Of a DNA stretch of 12,910 bases, positions 6,901-12,910 are shown one piece after another; the stretch's first letter is position 1; every line of letters starts with the position of its first letter. Origin of the DNA: Lentimicrobiaceae bacterium (GTDB lineage Bacteria; Bacteroidota; Bacteroidia; Bacteroidales; WCHB1-69); NCBI GenBank assembly GCA_009787675.1, contig WQSU01000032.1, forward strand, positions 1 to 12,910, given 5' to 3'. The notes beneath the pieces were generated by a model that saw only the letters and a program-made list of their open reading frames with translations, did no database searches and had not been told where the DNA came from. Both the position numbers and the translations under genes were made by a program.

Positions 6901-9723
6901 AATACCTATAGTTCTTACTTGACTAACTCAAAAAACATATTTAACGAAAATAGTTTTGTTGAGGGCAAACATACAGCCTATTTTCTTGTCAATTGTTTTA
7001 AATTCAATACTTCTAATCCATGGACTTTTCAATTAGCATTTGGCGATACGGTGTTTGGAGTGATTCCGCGCCCAGGATATGGAGTGCAACAAGTGGGTAA
7101 AAATATTTCAGGGCGTTTCAGAACGGCTGCTGAAGAAGTGGTAGGTGTTAACGATATGTTTAGAATGGGAGCAACCTCTATTTTGGGCTATATAACTAAC
7201 ACTAAAAATACAGGCATCAATAATCCCGTAACATTCCGCTTTAACGGCATCAACGAAATTATTGCTACGGGGTTCAATTGGAGTAATCTAAACTTTTCAA
7301 AAGGCGCTATGTTGGGAGGATTGTTCCAGCACGACCGCACCATGCAAGGGGTGATGAGTGAAGTCATCTTGTATGATAGAGCTCTTGATGAATATGAAAC
7401 GCAACAATTGGAATCTTATTTAGCTTTAAAATACGGTGTTACACTTTATCCCGCCACTCAATACGGAAGATTTAGGTATACGTTTTCCGACAGAATTGTA
7501 ATCTGGGATGGAAACCAACCGAAAGGCAACCGGTTTGCCGATTTTTATAACAACATTGCGGCAGTGATCAGAGACGACATGGGACGTCTTGAAAACCGGC
7601 ACGCACACTCCACCAACGTAGGTTCATTGCTGCATTTGGGGGTAGCAGGTTCTGCGTTAAGTGCAGATGGCAGTGGAGTAGGTAGCTTGGAAAACGATAA
7701 AGAAGCCGTGATCTTCGGCAATGATGGAAAAACAGGAACTACCCTTGTTAAGAATATAAACGAATGCAGTGATTTTGTAGGAAAATTCAACAGAAAATGG
7801 CTCATCCACAAGGTTGCTAAAGATAACCGCCCTGTTACCATGCTGGTAGGTGCACAAAATAATTATGATAATCAATTAGGGATGGATGAAAATACTACAG
7901 AATATTACACCTATCTGAGTGCAAATTATGAAATCAACTTAATTGTAGCTAATTCGCCCGAAGATTTAGATTCAGGAATTTACAGTGCAATCATCCCTAT
8001 GAACTATATCAATGGGGAACATCAATGCAATTATACTTTTACAAACGAAGAGACTTTCATTACTTTCGGATGGAAGCCCAACAAGAAAGGCTGTGCCGCT
8101 GATCAAGAGGCAATTTTTACTGAAACGAAAAAATTTGATTGGGAGCAGTGGAATATCAATACGAACAAAAACCTTTCCACAGTATCGGGAGTTCAACTTT
8201 CTGTAAATACTCCCGTAGATTTGGGCAATGATATTATTGTAACAAGCACACAGGTACAGTATGCCCAAGCTGTTAAGGCAAACATGGGGTACCCCCGTGC
8301 GGTCAATCTGCCGGTCAAGGGCGCGCTGGAAGTGCAACGCAGAATGGGAGTGGGGCAGGATGTAACCATTACCATTACATTGAATCATCCTGTCATTCCT
8401 GAATTTTCCATTTTCGATCTGGATGCTTACGGGGCTTATATACAGGAAGAAGTAGAAATAATTGGAGAATGTGCAAGCAAGAGTTACATGCCTGTCTTGA
8501 GTTATGCTACAGACAAAAATAATGCTCAATATCAAATAATTGGTAATAAAGCTATTGTAACTAAAAAAACTAACTTGTCGCCATCCGATAAAAAAGGCAC
8601 ACTTAATGTAACCTTTAATGGAGGTGTATCCAAGATTATTATTAAATATCGAACAAAAGGACAGTCATTTGATATAACAAAACGTATTTTGATTTCGCCC
8701 ATCACACTTCGCTCCGTACCGCTTCCGCCACCAACTAACAAAGATGGATTATCGTTTGTTAAACAAGTAAAAGAGAACAGTATTACTACCTGTGAAGCGG
8801 TTAACTATACATTTTACATTCAAAATACAAAATGTAAAGATAAAACCGTAAAGTTTAGCGATACATTACCTCAAAATATGAAATGGGAAATCGGCTCAAT
8901 AGGGTTGGATGCTTACAGCAGTGAACTTAACCCATTGTTAGATGTGCAAATTATGCCTGCCTTGCCAAATGTGGGTGAATCACTGCAAATTAACGAGTTG
9001 GTTATTCCGGCAAACAGCACCTTAATCATGACGGCAACTGCTGTGTTTGATGATAATGCACAGGAAGGTGAATATGCAAACCGTGCCACCATCACCTACA
9101 ACAATGAAGAAGGAATAACGAACTTTCAAACTGCGGATAAAACAACGGTGGAACCCTACACGATCTTCTATGCTTCCTGTCAGGAAGCGCTCAATATACC
9201 GGTAGCAATTGAAGAAACCTATAGCCGGAAAGACTACAGGGAGGATGCTGAAATTGAAGTTACTTATACACTTACCAATAGCAATGTAGATATTACGGAG
9301 TTATATCTAAAAATTGATTTTAATGAAGTGTTTACCCATATAGCCAATAGTTTTGAGGCTTATAGAGAAGAAGAAGGAATAAAAATTCCTGTGGCAGCTT
9401 TGGTAACAGCAGACCCTGTACAGGGAACACTGATGGTTGCCGGCGATGCTAACGGAGAAACCGGATTTACCTTGCAGGCAGGTCAGGTGGTGGTCATCAA
9501 ATACAAATTGAAAGCGCCTGCCTCAAATAAATTGCAATATGAACTGGATGAGAACGGAATAGCAACCGATAAGAAAATAGATTTAGGTATTATGTACAAC
9601 TTTAGTTCCAATATGGATGATCCTTGTGCTATAAAAACAATAACCAACTTACAGGGCAGCAAAATCATGCCCTATTGCGGGGAGATGGTGATGCCGGAGA
9701 TATTTATTCGGATAGAAAAATAA
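3985..9723 (+). CDS. Giant exported multi-module lectin-like surface protein
   Basis: 1912 residues. A signal peptide covers about residues 1-29 (KMKKK, hydrophobic FGLMIVSVLLLP, then LKGQ). Met5 at 3997 may be the true start because it begins MKKKF. Modules 1 (about 42-455) and 2 (461-872) are close repeats: both begin AWLTPD and share FNFHPV, ITMIFVFQRKT, QGNLQEVIL, IHSYLAIKYGI (from 262 and 679) and IFGIGRD (from 299 and 718). Module 3 (about 881-1362) is a divergent version, with LKLWLRADDD, EVILYDRAL, ESYLALKYGV (1143) and IRDDMGRL (1196). The module fits the concanavalin/LamG-like jelly-roll domains common in Bacteroidota exoproteins. Residues about 1363-1575 form a domain I cannot assign. 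A PLPPP linker near 1580 leads to two DUF11-like beta-sandwiches (about 1589-1715 and 1735-1880). The protein ends MPEIFIRIEK with no clear type IX sorting domain, lipobox or LPXTG motif. Adhesion or glycan binding is inferred only. Confidence 0.85.
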   Translation: MITKMKKKFTFGLMIVSVLLLPVNTLKGQTQLTPGGVANSSYTWVAWLTPDNYNIGIWKNLITTEGSAGDFSSTNIAPLKKEIEGFNFHPVLAFDKPSLHTAPNQLVSQYSANIKPSENITMIFVFQRKTIDIWDYLIGLSNCSDYNLLGWRDLNNNNITLIWALQGPNGNLGACQNGILTVDHPNINDGTGTKTLLVYKNGTKSTARAYQWDGTYCAGTKVAIGSGRNDSEFYGYQGNLQEVILLKKSNNGNIADNDIQKIHSYLAIKYGITLDHDYVNSDGIVVWNSTLHNGYNKYIFGIGRDNASRLNQVQSQSAESDLITVFKGTLGKLNNNNSNALVDKTFLMLGSNGLTDLTPYEYAAGTTFSNGQLVEKINRRRNLLYKAQVTVNGAGGSETVNLKVNSTKDQYVLISNNPSFPPSSTRIYLITNQIAKYVEISDNDYVAFAGYWSFPGGVSQHTILAWLTPDTYNAGTWKSVVPLESSVGNFSGAKIAPEKKNLDGFNFHPVVMFGKTTIHSAPNQLFSQYSNGITSTDNITMIFVFQRKTTGQYDHLIGFSASSFNLLGWRDFNSHSLTFLWRSGGGSGNIGTLQKGILTVDNPNINDVGSNKTMLVYKNGMRSTAQAYQQSADHALSKVGLGGGRGNEEYYGFQGNLQEVILIKKPNNGNIAAADMQRIHSYLAIKYGIPLDNADDYFNANGNVVWNRTLNNGYNHNIFGIGRDDATELYQKQSQSENDKWLTVFVGNKLEATNSENKGTLLNEQYLLFGAQKTKNIMLLTGVNNGDLYKNGTAVSSDGFNIQSCSYKTQLSGPSDTIRVKLLVKSSDFLYALVSEDENFTPAHTNIYPFKGKIAEIEVKQTAPFIKLIGFAPGPGNVSTSLKLWLRADDDAGLNIGNLPSSDPKLTAYPDLNKEQDPNNIPTVSGWSDLLREQTFSCKGVQNNSQRIPVYINNSPEMNYHPTIRFWANPTGNTYSSYLTNSKNIFNENSFVEGKHTAYFLVNCFKFNTSNPWTFQLAFGDTVFGVIPRPGYGVQQVGKNISGRFRTAAEEVVGVNDMFRMGATSILGYITNTKNTGINNPVTFRFNGINEIIATGFNWSNLNFSKGAMLGGLFQHDRTMQGVMSEVILYDRALDEYETQQLESYLALKYGVTLYPATQYGRFRYTFSDRIVIWDGNQPKGNRFADFYNNIAAVIRDDMGRLENRHAHSTNVGSLLHLGVAGSALSADGSGVGSLENDKEAVIFGNDGKTGTTLVKNINECSDFVGKFNRKWLIHKVAKDNRPVTMLVGAQNNYDNQLGMDENTTEYYTYLSANYEINLIVANSPEDLDSGIYSAIIPMNYINGEHQCNYTFTNEETFITFGWKPNKKGCAADQEAIFTETKKFDWEQWNINTNKNLSTVSGVQLSVNTPVDLGNDIIVTSTQVQYAQAVKANMGYPRAVNLPVKGALEVQRRMGVGQDVTITITLNHPVIPEFSIFDLDAYGAYIQEEVEIIGECASKSYMPVLSYATDKNNAQYQIIGNKAIVTKKTNLSPSDKKGTLNVTFNGGVSKIIIKYRTKGQSFDITKRILISPITLRSVPLPPPTNKDGLSFVKQVKENSITTCEAVNYTFYIQNTKCKDKTVKFSDTLPQNMKWEIGSIGLDAYSSELNPLLDVQIMPALPNVGESLQINELVIPANSTLIMTATAVFDDNAQEGEYANRATITYNNEEGITNFQTADKTTVEPYTIFYASCQEALNIPVAIEETYSRKDYREDAEIEVTYTLTNSNVDITELYLKIDFNEVFTHIANSFEAYREEEGIKIPVAALVTADPVQGTLMVAGDANGETGFTLQAGQVVVIKYKLKAPASNKLQYELDENGIATDKKIDLGIMYNFSSNMDDPCAIKTITNLQGSKIMPYCGEMVMPEIFIRIEK
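4108..6600 (+). repeat. Two tandem copies of a ~1.25 kb coding module
   Basis: Copy 1 begins at about 4108 and copy 2 at about 5365. Matching segments lie 1253-1258 bases apart. DNA similarity is high in places: 4516-4552 and 5770-5806 agree at 34 of 37 positions, including an identical 18-base run. ACCATGATTTTTGT also recurs, near 4345 and 5603. The copies are in frame within one gene and point to an internal duplication. A third, much more diverged copy starts near 6625. Confidence 0.85.
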
Positions 9724-9773
9724 GGTTTTCTTAGCCTTTTCATAAAAAAACCCATTTCAGGACAAAAAAAGTA

Positions 9774-9781
9774 TATATTCG
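9774..9781 (+). promoter_or_regulatory. Candidate -7 element for the DUF177-rpmF-rdgB-uvrA operon
   Basis: TATATTCG differs from TAnnTTTG at one position and is followed by CGCACC, like the other promoters in this window. It lies 19 nt before the GTG start, so the leader would be about 12-15 nt. No good -33 box is visible. Confidence 0.35.
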
Positions 9782-9800
9782 CGCACCAAAATAATGCGCT

Positions 9801-10358
9801 GTGAAATTGACCGATAAAAGAACTGATTTTGTGTTGAGACTTTCCGGTATTGAGTTGGGAAGTCACAAATATTCAATGGTTTGTGATAAAGCGTTCTTTG
9901 AATTAACAGGGCTTTCCGAAATTGAAGAAGGAAGGGTCAATGTGCAAATTGAAATGGAAAAAAGTGAAAAAATGATGACACTCCACTTCCATTTTAAGGG
10001 TGAAGTAACCGTATTTTGCGACAGATGTCTCGACTTTTTAACTTTGCCGTTAGAATTTACCGACTTTTTGGTGGTTAACTTCGTTGCCCATATAGATGAA
10101 TCGTTTGAGAACGATGACAATATTTGGCAACTCCACGAAAAAGCACACGAATTGGAACTCACCCATTTTCTATACGAAGCCATTGAACTCGCACTGCCCA
10201 CTCAACGCATTCACCCTGACGACGAATACGGAAATCCAACCTGCAATCCCGAAATGCTCAAAAAACTCGCCGAACTCGCCCCACAACATGAAGAAAAACA
10301 AGAAACCGAAACCGACCCCCGCTGGGACGCACTTAAACAATTAAAAATTAACAATTAA
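9801..10358 (+). CDS. DUF177 (YceD-like) protein, L32-linked
   Basis: 185 residues starting at GTG 9801. No in-frame ATG precedes it because TAA at 9792 closes the frame, and the next in-frame ATG (Met26) would remove the conserved N-terminal strand (FVLRLSGIELGSH). The family hallmark CDRC is at residues 73-76, in the expected VTVFCDRCLDFLTLPLE context. A third cysteine sits in GNPTCNP (145-151), and the C-terminal DPRWDALKQLK (172-182) is a conserved family ending. DUF177 genes sit directly upstream of rpmF across bacteria. The plant homologue is linked to 23S rRNA accumulation, so a role in large-subunit rRNA processing or ribosome assembly is likely, but the biochemical activity is not settled. 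It is followed after 62 nt by rpmF, as expected. A 7-codon out-of-frame ATG reading frame overlaps its start. Confidence 0.9.
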   Translation: MKLTDKRTDFVLRLSGIELGSHKYSMVCDKAFFELTGLSEIEEGRVNVQIEMEKSEKMMTLHFHFKGEVTVFCDRCLDFLTLPLEFTDFLVVNFVAHIDESFENDDNIWQLHEKAHELELTHFLYEAIELALPTQRIHPDDEYGNPTCNPEMLKKLAELAPQHEEKQETETDPRWDALKQLKINN

Positions 10359-10376
10359 GAGCTATAAATTACGCCT

Positions 10377-10411
10377 ATTAATCACTAATCATTAATCACT
10401 AATCATTAATC
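10377..10411 (+). repeat. Five tandem heptamers in the rpmF leader
   Basis: Units ATTAATC, ACTAATC, ATTAATC, ACTAATC, ATTAATC run head to tail, forming a 14-base period repeated 2.5 times. They fill most of the 62-nt gap between the DUF177 gene and rpmF and end 9 nt before the L32 ATG. The function is unknown. They may be a slippage-prone repeat or an element dispersed in intergenic regions of this genome. Confidence 0.8.
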
Positions 10412-10420
10412 ATTATAATT

Positions 10421-10594
10421 ATGCCGAATCCGAAAAGAAATCATTCCGCACAACGTAGAGACAAAAGAAGATCGCACGATTTTATCGTTGCTCCGCATTT
10501 AACCACCTGCAACCACTGTGGCGCGGCTATTCTTACCCATAGAATATGTCCGGAGTGTGGTTACTACAGAGGAAAACAAGCCATTGAAGTATAG
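10421..10594 (+). CDS. rpmF: Large ribosomal subunit protein bL32
   Basis: 57 residues. The start MPNPKRNHSAQRRDKRRSH is characteristic of L32, a small basic protein of the 50S subunit near the peptidyl transferase region. This is the zinc-binding (C+) form: two CxxC pairs, CNHCG (about 30-34) and CPECG (about 44-48), surround THRI. The C-terminus GYYRGKQAIEV is typical. The ATG at 10421 is the only sensible start and follows the heptamer repeats. The stop TAG shares its G with the GTG start of rdgB (TAGTG). In many bacteria rpmF is followed by plsX and fabH; here rdgB and uvrA follow instead. Confidence 0.97.
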   Translation: MPNPKRNHSAQRRDKRRSHDFIVAPHLTTCNHCGAAILTHRICPECGYYRGKQAIEV

Positions 10595-11181
10595 TGGAAC
10601 TTGTTTTTGCAACAAACAACGCTCACAAATTAAACGAGGTGCGCGCTATTGCGGGTACCCGTTTTTCTATTATTAGCCTGAAAGAATTAGGATGTTTTGA
10701 TGAAATCCCTGAAACAGGAGATACTTTGATGGAGAACGCGCTGCAAAAAGCGCAGTTTGTTCACAACAAATTTCATTGCAATTGCTTTGCCGACGATACC
10801 GGCTTGGAGATTGAAGCATTAAACGGCAGACCCGGCGTATATTCAGCACGTTACGCAGGTGAACATTGTTCATTTCAAGACAATATGAAAAAGGTATTGC
10901 TGGAAATGAACGGCGCAACCAATCGGAAAGCCTGCTTCAAAACAGTAATAGCACTCATTCTTGATGGCAAAAACTACTTCTTTGAAGGTAAAATTGGCGG
11001 AGAAATTATGGAAGAAGAAAAAGGCACAAGCGGATTTGGTTATGATCCTGTTTTCAAGCCTTTAGGTTATGATAAAACTTTTGCTGAAATGACGGAAGCA
11101 GAGAAAAACAACATCAGCCACCGTGCATTAGCCACAAAAGAACTTAACGATTTTTTGCAAACATGCAATATATTGAAATAA
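10594..11181 (+). CDS. rdgB: dITP/XTP pyrophosphatase RdgB (Ham1 family)
   Basis: This cytoplasmic house-cleaning enzyme hydrolyses dITP, ITP and XTP to monophosphate and pyrophosphate, keeping deaminated purines out of DNA and RNA. At 195 residues it has the normal length. Motifs in order: FATNNAHKLNEV (5-16), the substrate-binding start; ETGDTLMENALQKA (40-53); ADDTGLEIEALNGRPGVYSARYAG (66-89), with catalytic-region Asp67 and Asp68; GTSGFGYDPVF (144-154); and SHRALA (175-180). The start is GTG at 10594, sharing its G with the rpmF stop. No in-frame ATG lies upstream and the N-terminal strand begins right after it, so GTG is well supported. Translation is probably coupled to rpmF. Its last 19 bases overlap uvrA. 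Confidence 0.96.
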   Translation: MELVFATNNAHKLNEVRAIAGTRFSIISLKELGCFDEIPETGDTLMENALQKAQFVHNKFHCNCFADDTGLEIEALNGRPGVYSARYAGEHCSFQDNMKKVLLEMNGATNRKACFKTVIALILDGKNYFFEGKIGGEIMEEEKGTSGFGYDPVFKPLGYDKTFAEMTEAEKNNISHRALATKELNDFLQTCNILK

Positions 11182-12910
11182 AAGGCGCTCGTGCCAACAA
11201 TCTTCAAAATATAGATGTTTCCATTCCTCGAAATCAACTGGTTGTAATTACAGGACTTTCCGGATCGGGAAAATCCTCTTTGGCTTTCGATACGCTGTAT
11301 GCGGAAGGACAACGCCGCTACGTGGAAAGTTTGAGTTCTTATGCGCGGCAATTTATGGGCAAAATTTCCAAGCCCGAAGTGGAATATATTAAAGGCATTC
11401 CGCCCGCTATAGCCATTGAACAGTGCGTCATCTCGCGAAACCCGCGTTCTACAGTAGGCACCTCAACCGAAATTTACGAATATCTGAAACTGCTCTTTGC
11501 CCGCATCGGAAAAACCTTCTCGCCCATTACCGGACAAGAAGTGAAACGCGAAGGCATAAAAGAAGTTATAGACTATATAGAAAAAGTACCGGAAAATAGC
11601 CGCATCTATATTTTAGCCCCTTTCAAAATTGCACCGGAGCGTACTGCACGGCAACAGTTGGAAATCCTTAAAATGCAGGGATTCAGTCGTATGATGCTGA
11701 ACAAAAAAATATGTGATATCGACGAATTATTGGCAGGGGTAGAAACGCGAGTCTTCGCATCTCTACAGATTTTAATCGACCGTTTCAAATCCGAATATAT
11801 CCAAGACCAAAAAATGCGAATTGCAGATTCCATCCAAACCGCCTTTCAAGAGGGCAAGGGGGAAGCCATTGTACAAGTGGAAAACAGCAAAATTTCGCAG
11901 CGCTCGTTTAGCAATCTTTTCGAAATGGATGGCATTTCGTTTGAAGAACCTACACCGCTGTTTTTCAGCTTCAACAACCCTTATGGGGCGTGTCCCGTTT
12001 GTGGTGGAACAGGTTATGTGGACGGCATCTCACCGGAATTGACTATTCCCGACCGCTCTAAATCGCTCTTTGAAGACGCAGTGGTGTGTTGGCGCGGCGA
12101 AAAGATGCAAAACTTTAAAAATTATTTCATTAAACACAGTGCAAAATACAACTTCCCTATTCACAGACCGATAGATGAACTTACGGAAGAACAGTTTGAT
12201 TTGTTGTGGAAAGGAAACAGCGAAGTGGTTGGCATTTTGCCGTTTTTCAAAATATTGGAAGAAGAAGGGTACAAAGTGCAAAACCGTGTGCTGATTGCGC
12301 GCTACAGAGGGCGCACGTTGTGCCCCGACTGCAAGGGCACACGCATCAGAAAAGACGCCAACTACGTGAAAGTGCAGGGAAAATCTATTTCCGATCTGGT
12401 GCAACTGCCGGTGGAAGAAGTTCACTGTTTTTTTGCCCATTTCTCTTATAGCTCAAAACATGAAGAACAGATTGCTAAACAGTTAGTGAACGAATTGGCA
12501 AACCGCCTGCATTTTCTTTTGGATGTGGGTTTGGGGTATTTAACGCTGAACCGTTTAAGCAAAACCCTGTCGGGTGGCGAATCGCAACGCATAAACTTGG
12601 CGACCTCGCTGGGCAGCAGTTTAGTAGGCTCGCTCTACATTTTGGATGAGCCGAGCATCGGGTTGCACCCGCGGGACACGCAAAACCTGATTCGCGTGCT
12701 GAAACGACTGCGCGACATCGGCAACACGGTGGTCATTGTGGAACACGACGAAGAGATTATCCGAAGCGCCGACTATCTTATTGACATCGGACCCAAAGCA
12801 GGACGTTTGGGCGGAAAAGTAGTTTTCACAGGAACTTTCGACAAACTCTTAAAAACTACAGATAACCTAACCGCCGCCTACCTCCGCGGTATGGAAACAA
12901 CCAATTCCAC
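11163..12910 (+). CDS. uvrA: Excinuclease ABC subunit A (UvrA), 3' end beyond window
   Basis: The first 582 residues of a protein whose family is usually about 940 long. UvrA dimerises, binds UvrB and scans DNA for helix-distorting damage in nucleotide excision repair. Walker A of the first ATPase is GLSGSGKSS at 31-39, followed by LAFDTLYAEGQRRYVESLSSYARQF. The first cysteine pair of the insertion region is CPVCGGTG from Cys277, and the second is CPDCKGT from Cys387. The first-half ABC signature LSGGESQR starts at 469 and Walker B is LYILDEPSIGLH, with Asp495. The second ATPase lies outside the window. Wording such as QYIEIKGARANNL and NPRSTVGTSTEIYEYLKLLFARIG resembles the second of two UvrA paralogues that many Bacteroidota carry, but that is recollection. 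The ATG lies 19 nt inside rdgB in another frame, so the genes are almost certainly co-transcribed. Confidence 0.95.
   Translation, partial: MQYIEIKGARANNLQNIDVSIPRNQLVVITGLSGSGKSSLAFDTLYAEGQRRYVESLSSYARQFMGKISKPEVEYIKGIPPAIAIEQCVISRNPRSTVGTSTEIYEYLKLLFARIGKTFSPITGQEVKREGIKEVIDYIEKVPENSRIYILAPFKIAPERTARQQLEILKMQGFSRMMLNKKICDIDELLAGVETRVFASLQILIDRFKSEYIQDQKMRIADSIQTAFQEGKGEAIVQVENSKISQRSFSNLFEMDGISFEEPTPLFFSFNNPYGACPVCGGTGYVDGISPELTIPDRSKSLFEDAVVCWRGEKMQNFKNYFIKHSAKYNFPIHRPIDELTEEQFDLLWKGNSEVVGILPFFKILEEEGYKVQNRVLIARYRGRTLCPDCKGTRIRKDANYVKVQGKSISDLVQLPVEEVHCFFAHFSYSSKHEEQIAKQLVNELANRLHFLLDVGLGYLTLNRLSKTLSGGESQRINLATSLGSSLVGSLYILDEPSIGLHPRDTQNLIRVLKRLRDIGNTVVIVEHDEEIIRSADYLIDIGPKAGRLGGKVVFTGTFDKLLKTTDNLTAAYLRGMETTNS

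Noticed and set aside
7972..8535. 187-codon minus-strand open frame opposite the giant protein gene
   Set aside because: It lies wholly inside a strongly supported coding region, has no family motif and no promoter, and its composition fits an antisense shadow.
9722..9738. AAGG/CCTT stem after the giant protein gene as a terminator
   Set aside because: The stem is only 4 bp with a 9-nt loop and only four T residues follow, so it is too weak to call.
12030..12440. 136-codon minus-strand open frame opposite uvrA
   Set aside because: The uvrA frame carries both cysteine pairs and ATPase motifs across this stretch; the opposite frame has no recognisable domain.

Overview
The window reads as chromosomal DNA of a Bacteroidota bacterium. 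The evidence is four copies of a TATTTTTG-type -7 promoter element (the Bacteroidota TAnnTTTG consensus), no clear Shine-Dalgarno sequences, AT-rich intergenic DNA, a secreted endonuclease I with an Ig-like tail, a giant exported protein made of lectin-like modules with the SYLAIKYG and GIGRDD motifs common in this phylum, and a DUF177-rpmF pair. I cannot place it reliably below phylum.

Layout. Positions 1-1349 (minus strand, 3' end outside the window) hold a secreted endonuclease I. A compact divergent intergenic region (1350-1503) carries a promoter for each side and an 8-bp inverted repeat. Positions 1504-3642 are a tightly overlapping three-gene unit: surE (nucleotidase), a 95-residue three-helix membrane protein of unknown role, and recF (recombination/replication repair ATPase). 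A 342-base AT-rich gap contains the promoter of the next gene. Positions 3985-9723 encode a 1912-residue exported protein with two closely similar modules of about 415 residues, a divergent third module, an unassigned domain and two DUF11-like beta-sandwich domains. Positions 9801-12910 are a second compact operon: DUF177 protein, ribosomal protein L32, the nucleotide-pool sanitiser RdgB and the first 582 residues of UvrA.

Functional picture. Two housekeeping operons, both involving nucleotide metabolism and DNA repair, flank a surface or secreted protein gene. Translation looks coupled in both: surE/membrane protein overlap by 11 nt, membrane protein/recF share TAATG, rpmF/rdgB share TAGTG, and uvrA starts 19 nt inside rdgB. 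Two genes (DUF177, rdgB) start with GTG. The giant protein is the only clearly accessory-type gene. Its internal duplication and its lack of a recognisable type IX secretion signal or anchor are the most interesting points.

I see no mobile element, CRISPR array, tRNA or rRNA, and no convincing undescribed defence or biosynthetic system. Most observations below are modest.
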